Shown here in pieces: positions 56,016-63,335 of a stretch of DNA of 64,000 nt. The position numbers were made by a program, and so were the translations under genes. The stretch comes from Psychroserpens luteus (GTDB lineage Bacteria; Bacteroidota; Bacteroidia; Flavobacteriales; Flavobacteriaceae). The notes under the pieces are model-generated. The model saw nothing but the letters and a program-made list of their open reading frames with translations. It was not told the DNA's origin and searched no databases. Each line of letters starts with the position of its first letter. Within the stretch, counting starts at the first letter, position 1. The stretch covers positions 62,001 to 126,000 of the forward strand of contig NZ_JADILU010000006.1 in assembly GCF_015319355.1 (NCBI RefSeq), written 5' to 3'.

Positions 56016-56520
56016 TTTTTCCATTCTGTTTTTCCATCTTTTTTTTCTATTGATATGATTTTATCAGCTAAATAAATTGGCTGGTCAAAAATTCCATCAG
56101 AATCAAAAACTCCGTCAGAAATTTTGTTACCTTTAAATACTACCTCTATTTTTTCTTTATACTTATCAAAATTTTCTAATGTACTTTGTAGTTCAGAATA
56201 TTCAGTTTCAGTTGTATAAACATTAATTATCTTACCTGAACTTATTTTTAATTTAAAAAATGGCTTCTTTATTAAATCTTTTTCTAGTAAAATTTTAAAA
56301 TAATTATTTGATTTTTTTTCAGATTCAGTAAGATTTGTTTGATCAGCGTTTGCAATACTTTTTTTACTTCTTCTAATTTGTTATCTGGTATATTAGATAC
56401 AATGTTTCTAACATCGATTAATTTGATGAATATTTCACCTTGAATAGTGCTGTTATTATTCTTTGTTTTACAAGAAAATATCATTAAAAGTATAAATGTA
56501 TAGGTTAATAGTTTTTTCAT
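56012..56520 (-). pseudogene. Frameshifted second copy of the island lipoprotein
   Basis: This is a full-length copy of the gene at 57434-57943 (509 versus 510 bases). The start MKKLLTYTFILLMIFSCKTK gives a lipoprotein signal with Cys at residue 17. The frame breaks after EEVKK because an A-run is seven bases long here and eight in the intact copy; behind the break the other frame continues to the normal end (DGKTEWKK). Either a pseudogene or a phase-variable gene. As annotated, only a 78-residue product would be made. Confidence 0.88.
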
Positions 56521-56594
56521 GAAATTTAATTATCAATAAGGCTAGATTTAACAAGTTTGTTATGTATTAATTAAAAAGATTTTTTATACATACT

Positions 56595-57083
56595 TTACTT
56601 CTTGCAACCATTTAATCCTTCTTTTTCACTAATAGTCCAAACGTTTAAAACTTTAGTCTTATTTGTAACATCTTTAATAACCACATCAATTTTCGAGATA
56701 CTATTGGATGCAATTTTATAATTAGAACTTTCTAAAAGATATCCATTAACATAGATTTCATTATTTTTTTTAAATCCAAAAAAGCGATTTAGCTCAGATT
56801 GAGTTCTATAATCTGTTTCTATATTTAAGCTCACGAAAACAATTCCATTTTCGGTAAGATTATAAAATTTGTGTTCTTGTTTATTTGGTTTATCGACTAA
56901 TACACTTATATTTTTTATTTCCTTTTCATTTATATCTAAAAAACTTTTGTTCGCAATAATATTGTTTTCAACAATTATTGTAGGACTATTTACTTTTATG
57001 CCTGGTAATTTCACATAATTATTGTCTTGTGAGTAAATTGCTGATGAAATAAAAATGTGTAATAGAATTAATATTTTATTCAT
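56595..57083 (-). CDS. Small secreted protein of the accD island
   Basis: 162 residues. The start MNKILILLHIFISSAIYSQ is a signal peptide. The mature part has two halves: KLPGIKVNSPTIIVENN, and a later block NNEIYVNGYLLESSNYKIASNSISKIDVV that recalls the small plug-like fold of TonB-associated proteins. It ends in ...EGLNGCKK. No homologue is recognised. It lies just downstream of a decayed effector-like C-terminal fragment, a position where polymorphic systems carry partner or immunity genes, which is only a positional hint. Confidence 0.65.
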   Translation of the reverse strand: MNKILILLHIFISSAIYSQDNNYVKLPGIKVNSPTIIVENNIIANKSFLDINEKEIKNISVLVDKPNKQEHKFYNLTENGIVFVSLNIETDYRTQSELNRFFGFKKNNEIYVNGYLLESSNYKIASNSISKIDVVIKDVTNKTKVLNVWTISEKEGLNGCKK

Positions 57084-57101
57084 TTGATTTTTGTTTTAAT
57101 T

Positions 57102-57305
57102 TTAGTTAGGACAGTCTCCTTGGCGTTCTTGAGAGTTACTTTGAGTAGTTGTAATGTAGAACTCATAGCTCTTATTTCTTGACCTAATTTACCTTGGACT
57201 TCTACCTTTAAAACCATAATCGTTTACGATAGTTGAAGATAAACTCATGCTTCCTAAATTATCAATAACTATTGCAAAATCTGTACAAGCATAGTTATCG
57301 GTATT
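57102..57305 (-). pseudogene. Orphan C-terminal fragment of an effector-like lipoprotein
   Basis: The minus strand reads TDNYACTDFAIVIDNLGSMSL then SSTIVNDYGFKGRSPR and a TAA at 57189, continuing in the same frame to ...RQGDCPN and a stop. It aligns with the end of the 587-aa lipoprotein (NYNCTDFGIVTASLGGINLPRTI). No start codon or upstream part is present. It looks like a displaced or worn-out alternative C-terminal module of that protein. Confidence 0.75.
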
Positions 57306-57367
57306 TTAAATACAAGTAAAATTTACGTAATAAGTTAAAATTATTTGAATGCTTAATCTTAATAAAA

Positions 57368-57397
57368 AAACCTGTCCAGTGTAGACAAGACAGGTTT
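57368..57397 (-). terminator. Terminator of the effector/lipoprotein pair
   Basis: A 9-bp stem (aaacctgtc / gacaggttt) with a 12-base loop lies after the lipoprotein gene on the minus strand, followed by a T-run. It closes the transcription unit that includes the 587-aa protein. Confidence 0.85.
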
Positions 57398-57433
57398 GGT
57401 TTTCTTTGAATTAAAAATAAATCATATTAGGGC

Positions 57434-57943
57434 TTATTTTTTCCAATCTGTTTTTCCGTCTGTTTTTTCTATTGATATAATTTCATCTGCTAAATAAATT
57501 GGCTGGTCAAAAATTCCATCGGAATCAAAAATTCCATCAGATATTTTGATCCCTTTGAATTTTACCTTTATTTTTTCTTTATATTTATCAAAATTTTCTA
57601 ACACTTTTTGTAGTTTAGAATATTCAGTTTTAGTTGTGTAAACATTAATTATATTACCTGAACTTATTTTTAACTTAAAAAAGGGCTTCTTTATTAAATC
57701 TTTTTCTAGTAAAATTTTAAAATAGTTACTTGATTTTATTTCAGATTCAGTAAGATTTGTTTGATCAGCGTTTGCAATACTTTTTTTTACTTCTTCTAAT
57801 TTGTTATCTGGTATATTAGATACAATGTTTCTAACATCGATTAATTTGATGAATATTTCACCTTGAATAATACTGTCATTATTCTTTGTTTTACAAGAAA
57901 TAATCATTAAAAGTAGTAATGTATAGGTTAATAGTTTTTTCAT
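57434..57943 (-). CDS. Island lipoprotein, putative partner of the 587-aa protein
   Basis: 169 residues. The signal peptide MKKLLTYTLLLLMIISCKTK has a lipobox with Cys at residue 17, so the protein is anchored in the cell envelope. The mature part is Lys-, Ile- and Asp-rich (FIKLIDVRNIVSNIPDNKLEEVKK, FDKYKEKIKVKFKGIKISDG, QPIYLADEIISIEK) with no recognised domain. It starts 16 bases after the effector-like gene and shares its terminator, so the two are co-expressed. A frameshifted copy lies at 56012-56520. An immunity role is an inference from gene order. Confidence 0.8.
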   Translation of the reverse strand: MKKLLTYTLLLLMIISCKTKNNDSIIQGEIFIKLIDVRNIVSNIPDNKLEEVKKSIANADQTNLTESEIKSSNYFKILLEKDLIKKPFFKLKISSGNIINVYTTKTEYSKLQKVLENFDKYKEKIKVKFKGIKISDGIFDSDGIFDQPIYLADEIISIEKTDGKTDWKK

Positions 57944-57959
57944 GAAAATTTATTTAATA

Positions 57960-59723
57960 TTAACAATCATCCGATCTTTCTGGAGCATTTCCTCCTTCAT
58001 CATCTCTTGTAGCTCCGAGAGGTAATGTGAATTCTCTCATGTCTTCTCCTAAATCTGAAGGGTTTGCTCCTTCAAAAACAGTAACTCCCCATTGAGATTT
58101 AGTTCCAATTGTCCTTGGTAAATTTATTCCCCCTAAAGAAGCAGTTACAATTCCAAAATCTGTACAATTATAATTATTTAAATCATATAAACTAGAATAA
58201 TTTTCTATATAATTAATGATATTTGTTAATTGATTTGAATCTATATCTGCTGAAATACTGATGTGGTATGGAGAGGAAGAATTATTATGAAGTTCACTAC
58301 CTTGAGGTCCTAATAGATTTGCTGCACCTGAATTATCTGGATAAAAACCAATATTTCTTACAACTCCATCTTGTTCAATACCGATAAATGTATGGCCCAA
58401 TCTAGATGTTACTTCTCTTGAATTTTCAATGCATTGTTCTGCATAAATTGTTAGTTTAGCAGGTAAAGTTTTATCAAAACATTCTAGTTCTTCAATTATA
58501 TTATCAATCTTTTTTTCAGGATCTGCGTTTATTTCTAAAATGAAATCTTCAAATTGTGAAGTAGGATTAGCAGTCATTAGATCAATAATCGTATTGATTG
58601 CGCTTATCGAAGATGAATCACAATTATTTGAGTCTATCAAAAATTCATGAATTAAGTTGATGTCATTATAATCAAAGTTTTCGTTGAACCATTCTTGATT
58701 ATAGCTTTCTTGAAGACAATCTGCTAAATCTTGTTTTTTAACAACTAAATTTTCTAATTCAATAATTACGCCAACATCACCATCGCAAGGAGACGATGTG
58801 CTTGACAATCCTCTACCAGCTGAGCTCCAAGTATCACCAGTACATGTGTCTATTGCTACGAGAGGAGTCCCACCACAGCATGGTCTGCCAGATGGTTCAT
58901 GGCCAGTCATAGTTGGCAAATCTTCATCTGCACAACCGCAATTACCATAATAAAAATCCATACCACATGGTTCATCTTGATCTGGATCTACAAACTCACC
59001 ATGACCACTGCTTGTAGTATCTCCATTGGAGTCTGGGTCATCATTGTCGTTTCCAGTATTTGTGTTATTGTTTCCACCACCACTAGTATTAGAATTGTTG
59101 TTATTGTTATCATCAGTATCATCCTCAACAATATCTTCTGGACATGGATCAATGTCTCCATTATTTTCTATTAAACTACCATCATCCAGAATAAAATTCC
59201 CTATAATTAAACCATCCATATCATAAAAAGTCATTCCTCCAGTAAATCTTGTCATATCTATCGCTCCAGATGGAGTACGAGGTATAGAAATTGTTGAATC
59301 AAAAATATATTGAATAAAATATTCAATAATATCACCATCCATATCTACAACAACTAAATTTATGACGCTATTTGAATTGGCGGGATTACTAACTTTAAAG
59401 GTGTATTTTGTGTTACGCTCATTATAGACTTGTACTACTTTGTTAGTTTGGACAATTCCTAAAGGTGTTTCTCTACTTAATTCATTAACCCCAGAAGAAG
59501 ATAGCTTAACTTTATTTTTAACAATACTCACTCCAAAATTGTTATTAGTTTTTGTTTTCACAAAGTCTAAAATGTGAGATGGTATTTCTCTAGAGTTTAA
59601 ATTAAAAGCATTTAGACTTTCAATCTGAGTTTCTTCTTGTAGAATTGGTGTGTCATCTTTTTGACAACTAAAGACAGAAAACACTATGAGTAAGCATGAT
59701 AATGTTCTAATAAGGTACTTCAT
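57960..59723 (-). CDS. 587-aa lipoprotein with permuted papain/NlpC-like C-terminal domain
   Basis: The lipoprotein signal has Cys at residue 20 (FSVFSCQKDD). Residues 30-190 form a Bacteroidota-type N-terminal region (FVKTKTNNNFGVSIVKNKV). A low-complexity Asn/Asp/Ser/Gly linker follows at about 195-245. A Cys-rich segment comes next (CGMDFYYGNCGCADEDLP, GRPCCGGTPLVAIDTC, SPCDGDVGVI). The last 150 residues contain RLGHTFIGIEQDG, YHISISADID and YNCTDFGIVTASLGG. A His followed much later by an Asn-Cys resembles circularly permuted papain-like or LRAT/NlpC-P60 enzymes. It could be a peptidase, amidase or acyltransferase, possibly a toxin. Function unproven. Confidence 0.75.
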   Translation of the reverse strand: MKYLIRTLSCLLIVFSVFSCQKDDTPILQEETQIESLNAFNLNSREIPSHILDFVKTKTNNNFGVSIVKNKVKLSSSGVNELSRETPLGIVQTNKVVQVYNERNTKYTFKVSNPANSNSVINLVVVDMDGDIIEYFIQYIFDSTISIPRTPSGAIDMTRFTGGMTFYDMDGLIIGNFILDDGSLIENNGDIDPCPEDIVEDDTDDNNNNNSNTSGGGNNNTNTGNDNDDPDSNGDTTSSGHGEFVDPDQDEPCGMDFYYGNCGCADEDLPTMTGHEPSGRPCCGGTPLVAIDTCTGDTWSSAGRGLSSTSSPCDGDVGVIIELENLVVKKQDLADCLQESYNQEWFNENFDYNDINLIHEFLIDSNNCDSSSISAINTIIDLMTANPTSQFEDFILEINADPEKKIDNIIEELECFDKTLPAKLTIYAEQCIENSREVTSRLGHTFIGIEQDGVVRNIGFYPDNSGAANLLGPQGSELHNNSSSPYHISISADIDSNQLTNIINYIENYSSLYDLNNYNCTDFGIVTASLGGINLPRTIGTKSQWGVTVFEGANPSDLGEDMREFTLPLGATRDDEGGNAPERSDDC

Positions 59724-59801
59724 TTTTTATTGATTTTAAATTAGTTATAAAAGCAATGATATATGAAAAAAATAATTTGAAAGTACAGTATTTATAGATA
59801 G

Positions 59802-60923
59802 TTAAAGATTTCGGACATATTTTTTATATTCATTTGGTGTTTTATTTGTGAATTTTTTGAATGCTGAATAAAAACTGGATTTAGAATTAAATCCTGCCTC
59901 TAAACCAATAGCTATTATCGTATAATTATCATACTCTATGTTAGAAAGCATTTCTTTGGCTTCATTTATTCTTAATGAATTTATAAAATCATTAAAATTT
60001 AAATCAGAATTTGTATTAATTAATGTTGAAATATAGCCTTCACTCAAATTAAACTCTTTTGATAATGTCGTTAAAGAAACTGATGGTTCTAAAAATATTT
60101 TATTAGTAAGAATGACAGATTCTAGTTTAGTGAATGTTGTTATACCATTATTAGTTTCAGGTTTTGATATCTTATTTGATTTTAATTTATTTCTTATTTC
60201 TGTTCTTTGATTATATAACTGTTTTTGTAATATCGCTGTGTAGCCTACCCAATAAATTAAAATTGACATACCAATCCAAAGAGGATAAAATCTATAAAAA
60301 CCTGAACTGATAATGTCGATGAAGATATTTAAAGAAATAAACCATACCACACAAAGAATTATTCCAATAATTAAAATTCTTTTAAGCCATTTCGTTTTAA
60401 TTAAAACCGTATTATTAACTTGTTTTTTGTTAGATTTTTCATGTCTATATAACATTCTAAATACTAAAATTATAATAGTCAATGATAGACAAATTGATAA
60501 ATATTCAACAATTAAGTTGAAAATTTTTATGACTTTAAGGTTATCATTTAAAGTGTTTCTAATTATGAGATATATGACACATAAGACGAATGGTGAAAAA
60601 AGAGCAAAGAGTTCTGTTTTATTAAGTTTTTTATTAATGTAGCTTTTAACAAAGAGGTAAAAAAAAGGTAAAATTAAAAACTCAAAAGGGATGAAAATGA
60701 TTGAATTGTTATCGTATTGATATCTTTGAGTTATACCTGTATCTAAGAACCAATATTGAAGATTACTGAAAGCTAATGCTAATACTGTGAAAGATAAATA
60801 AAAGTTTGGTTTTGAATTTAACTTCTTGTTTATTAGTACTACAGAACTAAAGATAAAACCATGTATAATTCCAGTAAATATAATAATGTTGAAAATATTG
60901 AAATTTAAGTTTTCAAAATTCAT
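59802..60923 (-). CDS. AraC-family regulator with N-terminal membrane domain
   Basis: 373 residues. About seven hydrophobic helices fill residues 10-235 (IIIFTGIIHGFIFSSVVLI at the start). A C-terminal AraC-type double helix-turn-helix follows at about 270-373 (SLTTLSKEFNLSEGYISTLI, IIAIGLEAGFNSKSSFYSAFKKF). Such proteins sense at the membrane and bind DNA directly. It is the first gene of the island after accD and points the same way as the 587-aa lipoprotein gene, so it probably controls it. Confidence 0.88.
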   Translation of the reverse strand: MNFENLNFNIFNIIIFTGIIHGFIFSSVVLINKKLNSKPNFYLSFTVLALAFSNLQYWFLDTGITQRYQYDNNSIIFIPFEFLILPFFYLFVKSYINKKLNKTELFALFSPFVLCVIYLIIRNTLNDNLKVIKIFNLIVEYLSICLSLTIIILVFRMLYRHEKSNKKQVNNTVLIKTKWLKRILIIGIILCVVWFISLNIFIDIISSGFYRFYPLWIGMSILIYWVGYTAILQKQLYNQRTEIRNKLKSNKISKPETNNGITTFTKLESVILTNKIFLEPSVSLTTLSKEFNLSEGYISTLINTNSDLNFNDFINSLRINEAKEMLSNIEYDNYTIIAIGLEAGFNSKSSFYSAFKKFTNKTPNEYKKYVRNL

Positions 60924-60958
60924 TTATCAAAAAATAGATTATTTGGTCTGTAGTATTG

Positions 60959-61089
60959 AAAAAACCTCAAACTAAAAAAGTATGAGGTTTATATTTATTT
61001 GGTAGCCACTTCAATAACTGGCTTTCCACGTAAAGGTTGATTTGTAATCAAATCAATATACAAATTGATTTTATCTTTTAATTTATTAC
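60959..61089. repeat. 131-bp direct repeat, right copy
   Basis: The partner of 55885-56015; it includes the intact accD 3' end and its terminator. The outer boundary of identity on this side lies within accD codon 264, after which the two sequences diverge completely. Confidence 0.9.
60962..60990 (-). terminator. Terminator of accD
   Basis: An 8-bp stem (aaacctca / tgaggttt) with a 13-base loop lies four bases after the accD stop on the minus strand and is followed by a T-run. Confidence 0.85.
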
Positions 61090-61879
61090 GATGTGTGATG
61101 AAATCTAGGAATCCATGCTCTAATAAAAACTCAGACGTTTGAAATCCTTCTGGTAATTCTTGACCGGTAGTATCTCTTACAATTCTTGGACCTGCAAAAC
61201 CAATTAATGCTCCAGGTTCTGCAATATTAATATCTCCTAACATAGCAAACGATGCTGTTGTACCACCTGTTGTTGGATCTGTACATAAAGAAATATAAGG
61301 AATTCCAGCATCTGCAAGTTGAGCAAGTCGTACTGAAGTTTTTGCTAATTGCATTAAGGATAACGCAGCTTCCATCATACGAGCACCTCCAGATTTGGAG
61401 ATAATCATAAAAGGTATATTGTTTTTTAAAGAATATTCTGCAGCTCTTGCAATTTTCTCACCTACAACACTTCCCATTGATCCACCAATAAAAGCAAAAT
61501 CCATACAAGCAATGACTAAGTCTTTACCTTTAGATTTTCCTACAGCACATCGAACTGCATCTTTAAGTTTCGTTTTTTCTTGAGCAGCTTTTAAACGGTC
61601 TGGATATTTTTTTGTATCCTCAAATTTTAATGGGTCTTTAGAAGTAAGATTAGCATCTAATTCTTTGAATTTATTATCATCAAATAGGATTTCAAAGTAT
61701 TCTTTGCTTCCAATTCTTACGTGATATCCATCCTCTGGACTTACGTAAAAGTTTTTTTCAAGTTCTTCTGTATCTATTATTTTACCTGTTGGAGATTTGT
61801 ACCACAGCCCTTTGGGTGTATCTTTTTTCTCTTCGGTAGAGGTTGTGATTCCTTTTTCTTTTCTTTTAAACCAAGACAT
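60995..61879 (-). CDS. accD: Acetyl-CoA carboxylase carboxyltransferase beta subunit
   Basis: 294 residues. [11 protein letters not shown] is the family start. Residues 24-52, which form a four-Cys zinc ribbon in the E. coli type, read YKSPTGKI and YVSPEDGYH, so all four cysteines are lost. The crotonase-like core is intact ([19 protein letters not shown] near 130, [11 protein letters not shown] near 162, [16 protein letters not shown] near 201, [13 protein letters not shown] near 220). It transfers carboxyl from biotin to acetyl-CoA for fatty-acid synthesis, with AccA. Its 3' end is duplicated at 55921. Confidence 0.95.
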   Translation of the reverse strand: MSWFKRKEKGITTSTEEKKDTPKGLWYKSPTGKIIDTEELEKNFYVSPEDGYHVRIGSKEYFEILFDDNKFKELDANLTSKDPLKFEDTKKYPDRLKAAQEKTKLKDAVRCAVGKSKGKDLVIACMDFAFIGGSMGSVVGEKIARAAEYSLKNNIPFMIISKSGGARMMEAALSLMQLAKTSVRLAQLADAGIPYISLCTDPTTGGTTASFAMLGDINIAEPGALIGFAGPRIVRDTTGQELPEGFQTSEFLLEHGFLDFITHRNKLKDKINLYIDLITNQPLRGKPVIEVATK

Positions 61880-61957
61880 ATTTTTAATTTTCGATATTAA
61901 ATATACGAAATTAGAAGTGTTCTAAATCGGAAATGCGTTAAGGATTGTAGCGACATC

Positions 61958-62002
61958 CTTTTTTAAAAGTTGGTTTTGTTTTAAAACCAACTTTTAAAAA
62001 AG
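61958..62002. repeat. 20-bp inverted repeat in the accD-fbaA spacer
   Basis: A perfect 20-bp stem (cttttttaaaagttggtttt and its complement) with a 5-base loop. It is bracketed by gcgttaaggattgtagcgacatcc on one side (positions 61936-61958) and gatatagcgtaaagcctgacg on the other, flanks that seem familiar as a dispersed flavobacterial intergenic element. It is too strong and distant from a stop codon to be only a terminator. Confidence 0.6.
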
Positions 62003-62022
62003 ATATAGCGTAAAGCCTGACG

Positions 62023-62053
62023 ACAAAATTAAACACAAAAAGTTTAATTTTGT
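62023..62053. repeat. 12-bp inverted repeat in the accD-fbaA spacer
   Basis: A 12-bp stem (acaaaattaaac / gtttaattttgt) with a 7-base loop, second of three hairpins in a row in this spacer. Confidence 0.6.
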
Positions 62054-62078
62054 GGTAACGCCCAAAAAAATATTCAAT

Positions 62079-62126
62079 TCATTTAGACTTTTTGACTTTT
62101 AGCGAAAATTAAAAAAGTCTAAATGA
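62079..62126 (-). terminator. Probable terminator of fbaA
   Basis: A 15-bp perfect stem (tcatttagacttttt / aaaaagtctaaatga) with an 18-base loop starts six bases after the fbaA stop on the minus strand. Confidence 0.65.
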
Positions 62127-62131
62127 GTTTA

Positions 62132-63199
62132 CTATAAGGTATTTACATTGTTAAGATCTTCAAACGCTTTTTTAAGACGTTCTACAAATGTAATTTCTCC
62201 TTTACGTAACCAAACACGAGGATCGTAATATTTCTTGTTTGGAGATTCTGGACCATCTGGAGAACCGATTTGAGATTTTAAATATTCAGCATTTTCTCCC
62301 ATATAATCACGAACACCACTCATAAATGCATATTGCATATCTGTATCGATATTCATTTTTATTACTCCGTAACCAATAGCTTCTCTAATTTCTTCTAATG
62401 TAGAACCTGATCCACCATGGAACACAAAATCAATATGGTTGTGTGGTAAGTTGTGTTTTTTAGATAAAAACTCTTGAGAATTTTTAAGAATTTTTGGTGT
62501 TAATTTTACGTTTCCTGGTTTGTAAACGCCATGAACGTTTCCAAAAGCTGCAGCAATAGTAAATTGGTCACTAACTTTGCTTAGTTCTTCGTATGCATAA
62601 GCTACTTCTTCTGGTTGTGTGTATAATTTAGACTCATCAACATCACTGTTATCTACACCATCTTCTTCTCCTCCTGTGATACCTAATTCTATTTCTAAGG
62701 TCATCCCTATTTTGCTCATACGCTCAAGGTATGTTTTGCAAATGGCGATGTTTTCTTCAATTGGTTCTTCGGAAAGATCAATCATATGTGAACTGTAAAG
62801 TGATTTACCAGTTTCTTTGAAATGTTGCTCACTTGCGTCTAATAAACCGTCAATCCAAGGTAATAATTTTTTAGCACAATGGTCTGTATGTAAAATTACA
62901 GGAACTCCATAAGCTTCTGCCATTAAGTGAACGTGTTTTGCACCTGCAATAGAACCTGCAATTGCAGCTTTTTGATCGTCATTGCTTAATCCTTTTCCTG
63001 CGTTAAAAACAGCACCACCATTTGAAAATTGGATGATTACTGGTGCATTTAAAGCTTTTGCAGTTTCTAAAACACCATTAATGGTATTAGAACCAATGAC
63101 GTTAACTGCTGGTAAAGCAAATCCTTTTTCTTTTGCTAATTTGAAAATTGCTTGAACTTCTTTTCCTGTAGCAACTCCTGGTTTTATGTTATGACCCAT
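62132..63199 (-). CDS. fbaA: Fructose-bisphosphate aldolase, class II
   Basis: 355 residues, the class IIA length. The zinc ligands are visible in VILHTDHCAKK near 105 and in the blocks ELGITGGEEDGVD near 176, AAFGNVHGVYKPG near 222 and FVFHGGSGSTLEEIREAI near 262, with VIKMNIDTDMQYAF near 280. It cleaves or forms fructose-1,6-bisphosphate in glycolysis and gluconeogenesis. A TACTTTTG box at 63228-63235 probably belongs to its promoter. Confidence 0.97.
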   Translation of the reverse strand: MGHNIKPGVATGKEVQAIFKLAKEKGFALPAVNVIGSNTINGVLETAKALNAPVIIQFSNGGAVFNAGKGLSNDDQKAAIAGSIAGAKHVHLMAEAYGVPVILHTDHCAKKLLPWIDGLLDASEQHFKETGKSLYSSHMIDLSEEPIEENIAICKTYLERMSKIGMTLEIELGITGGEEDGVDNSDVDESKLYTQPEEVAYAYEELSKVSDQFTIAAAFGNVHGVYKPGNVKLTPKILKNSQEFLSKKHNLPHNHIDFVFHGGSGSTLEEIREAIGYGVIKMNIDTDMQYAFMSGVRDYMGENAEYLKSQIGSPDGPESPNKKYYDPRVWLRKGEITFVERLKKAFEDLNNVNTL

Positions 63200-63227
63200 G
63201 ATTGTTTTTTCTTTGAATGTTAAGTTT

Positions 63228-63235
63228 CAAAAGTA
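63228..63235 (-). promoter_or_regulatory. Candidate -7 box of fbaA
   Basis: On the minus strand the sequence reads TACTTTTG, matching TAnnTTTG, 28 bases before the fbaA ATG. No exact TTG is seen at the -33 distance. Confidence 0.45.
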
Positions 63236-63335
63236 CGTAAATTTTGAATATATATGTGTGTTTTTAGGACTTTACTAGCTGTTATTGTAGCTAAAACGTT
63301 GTAGTTAGGGAAAAAATAAAAGAAGACAATTTGTG

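Noticed and set aside
58899-59226. Plus-strand open frames opposite the 587-aa lipoprotein
   Set aside because: They arise from the antisense of the Asn/Asp-rich linker, a typical low-complexity artefact.
55885-61089. Insertion-sequence or phage explanation for the accD island
   Set aside because: No transposase, integrase, phage gene or terminal inverted repeat was found between the direct repeats.
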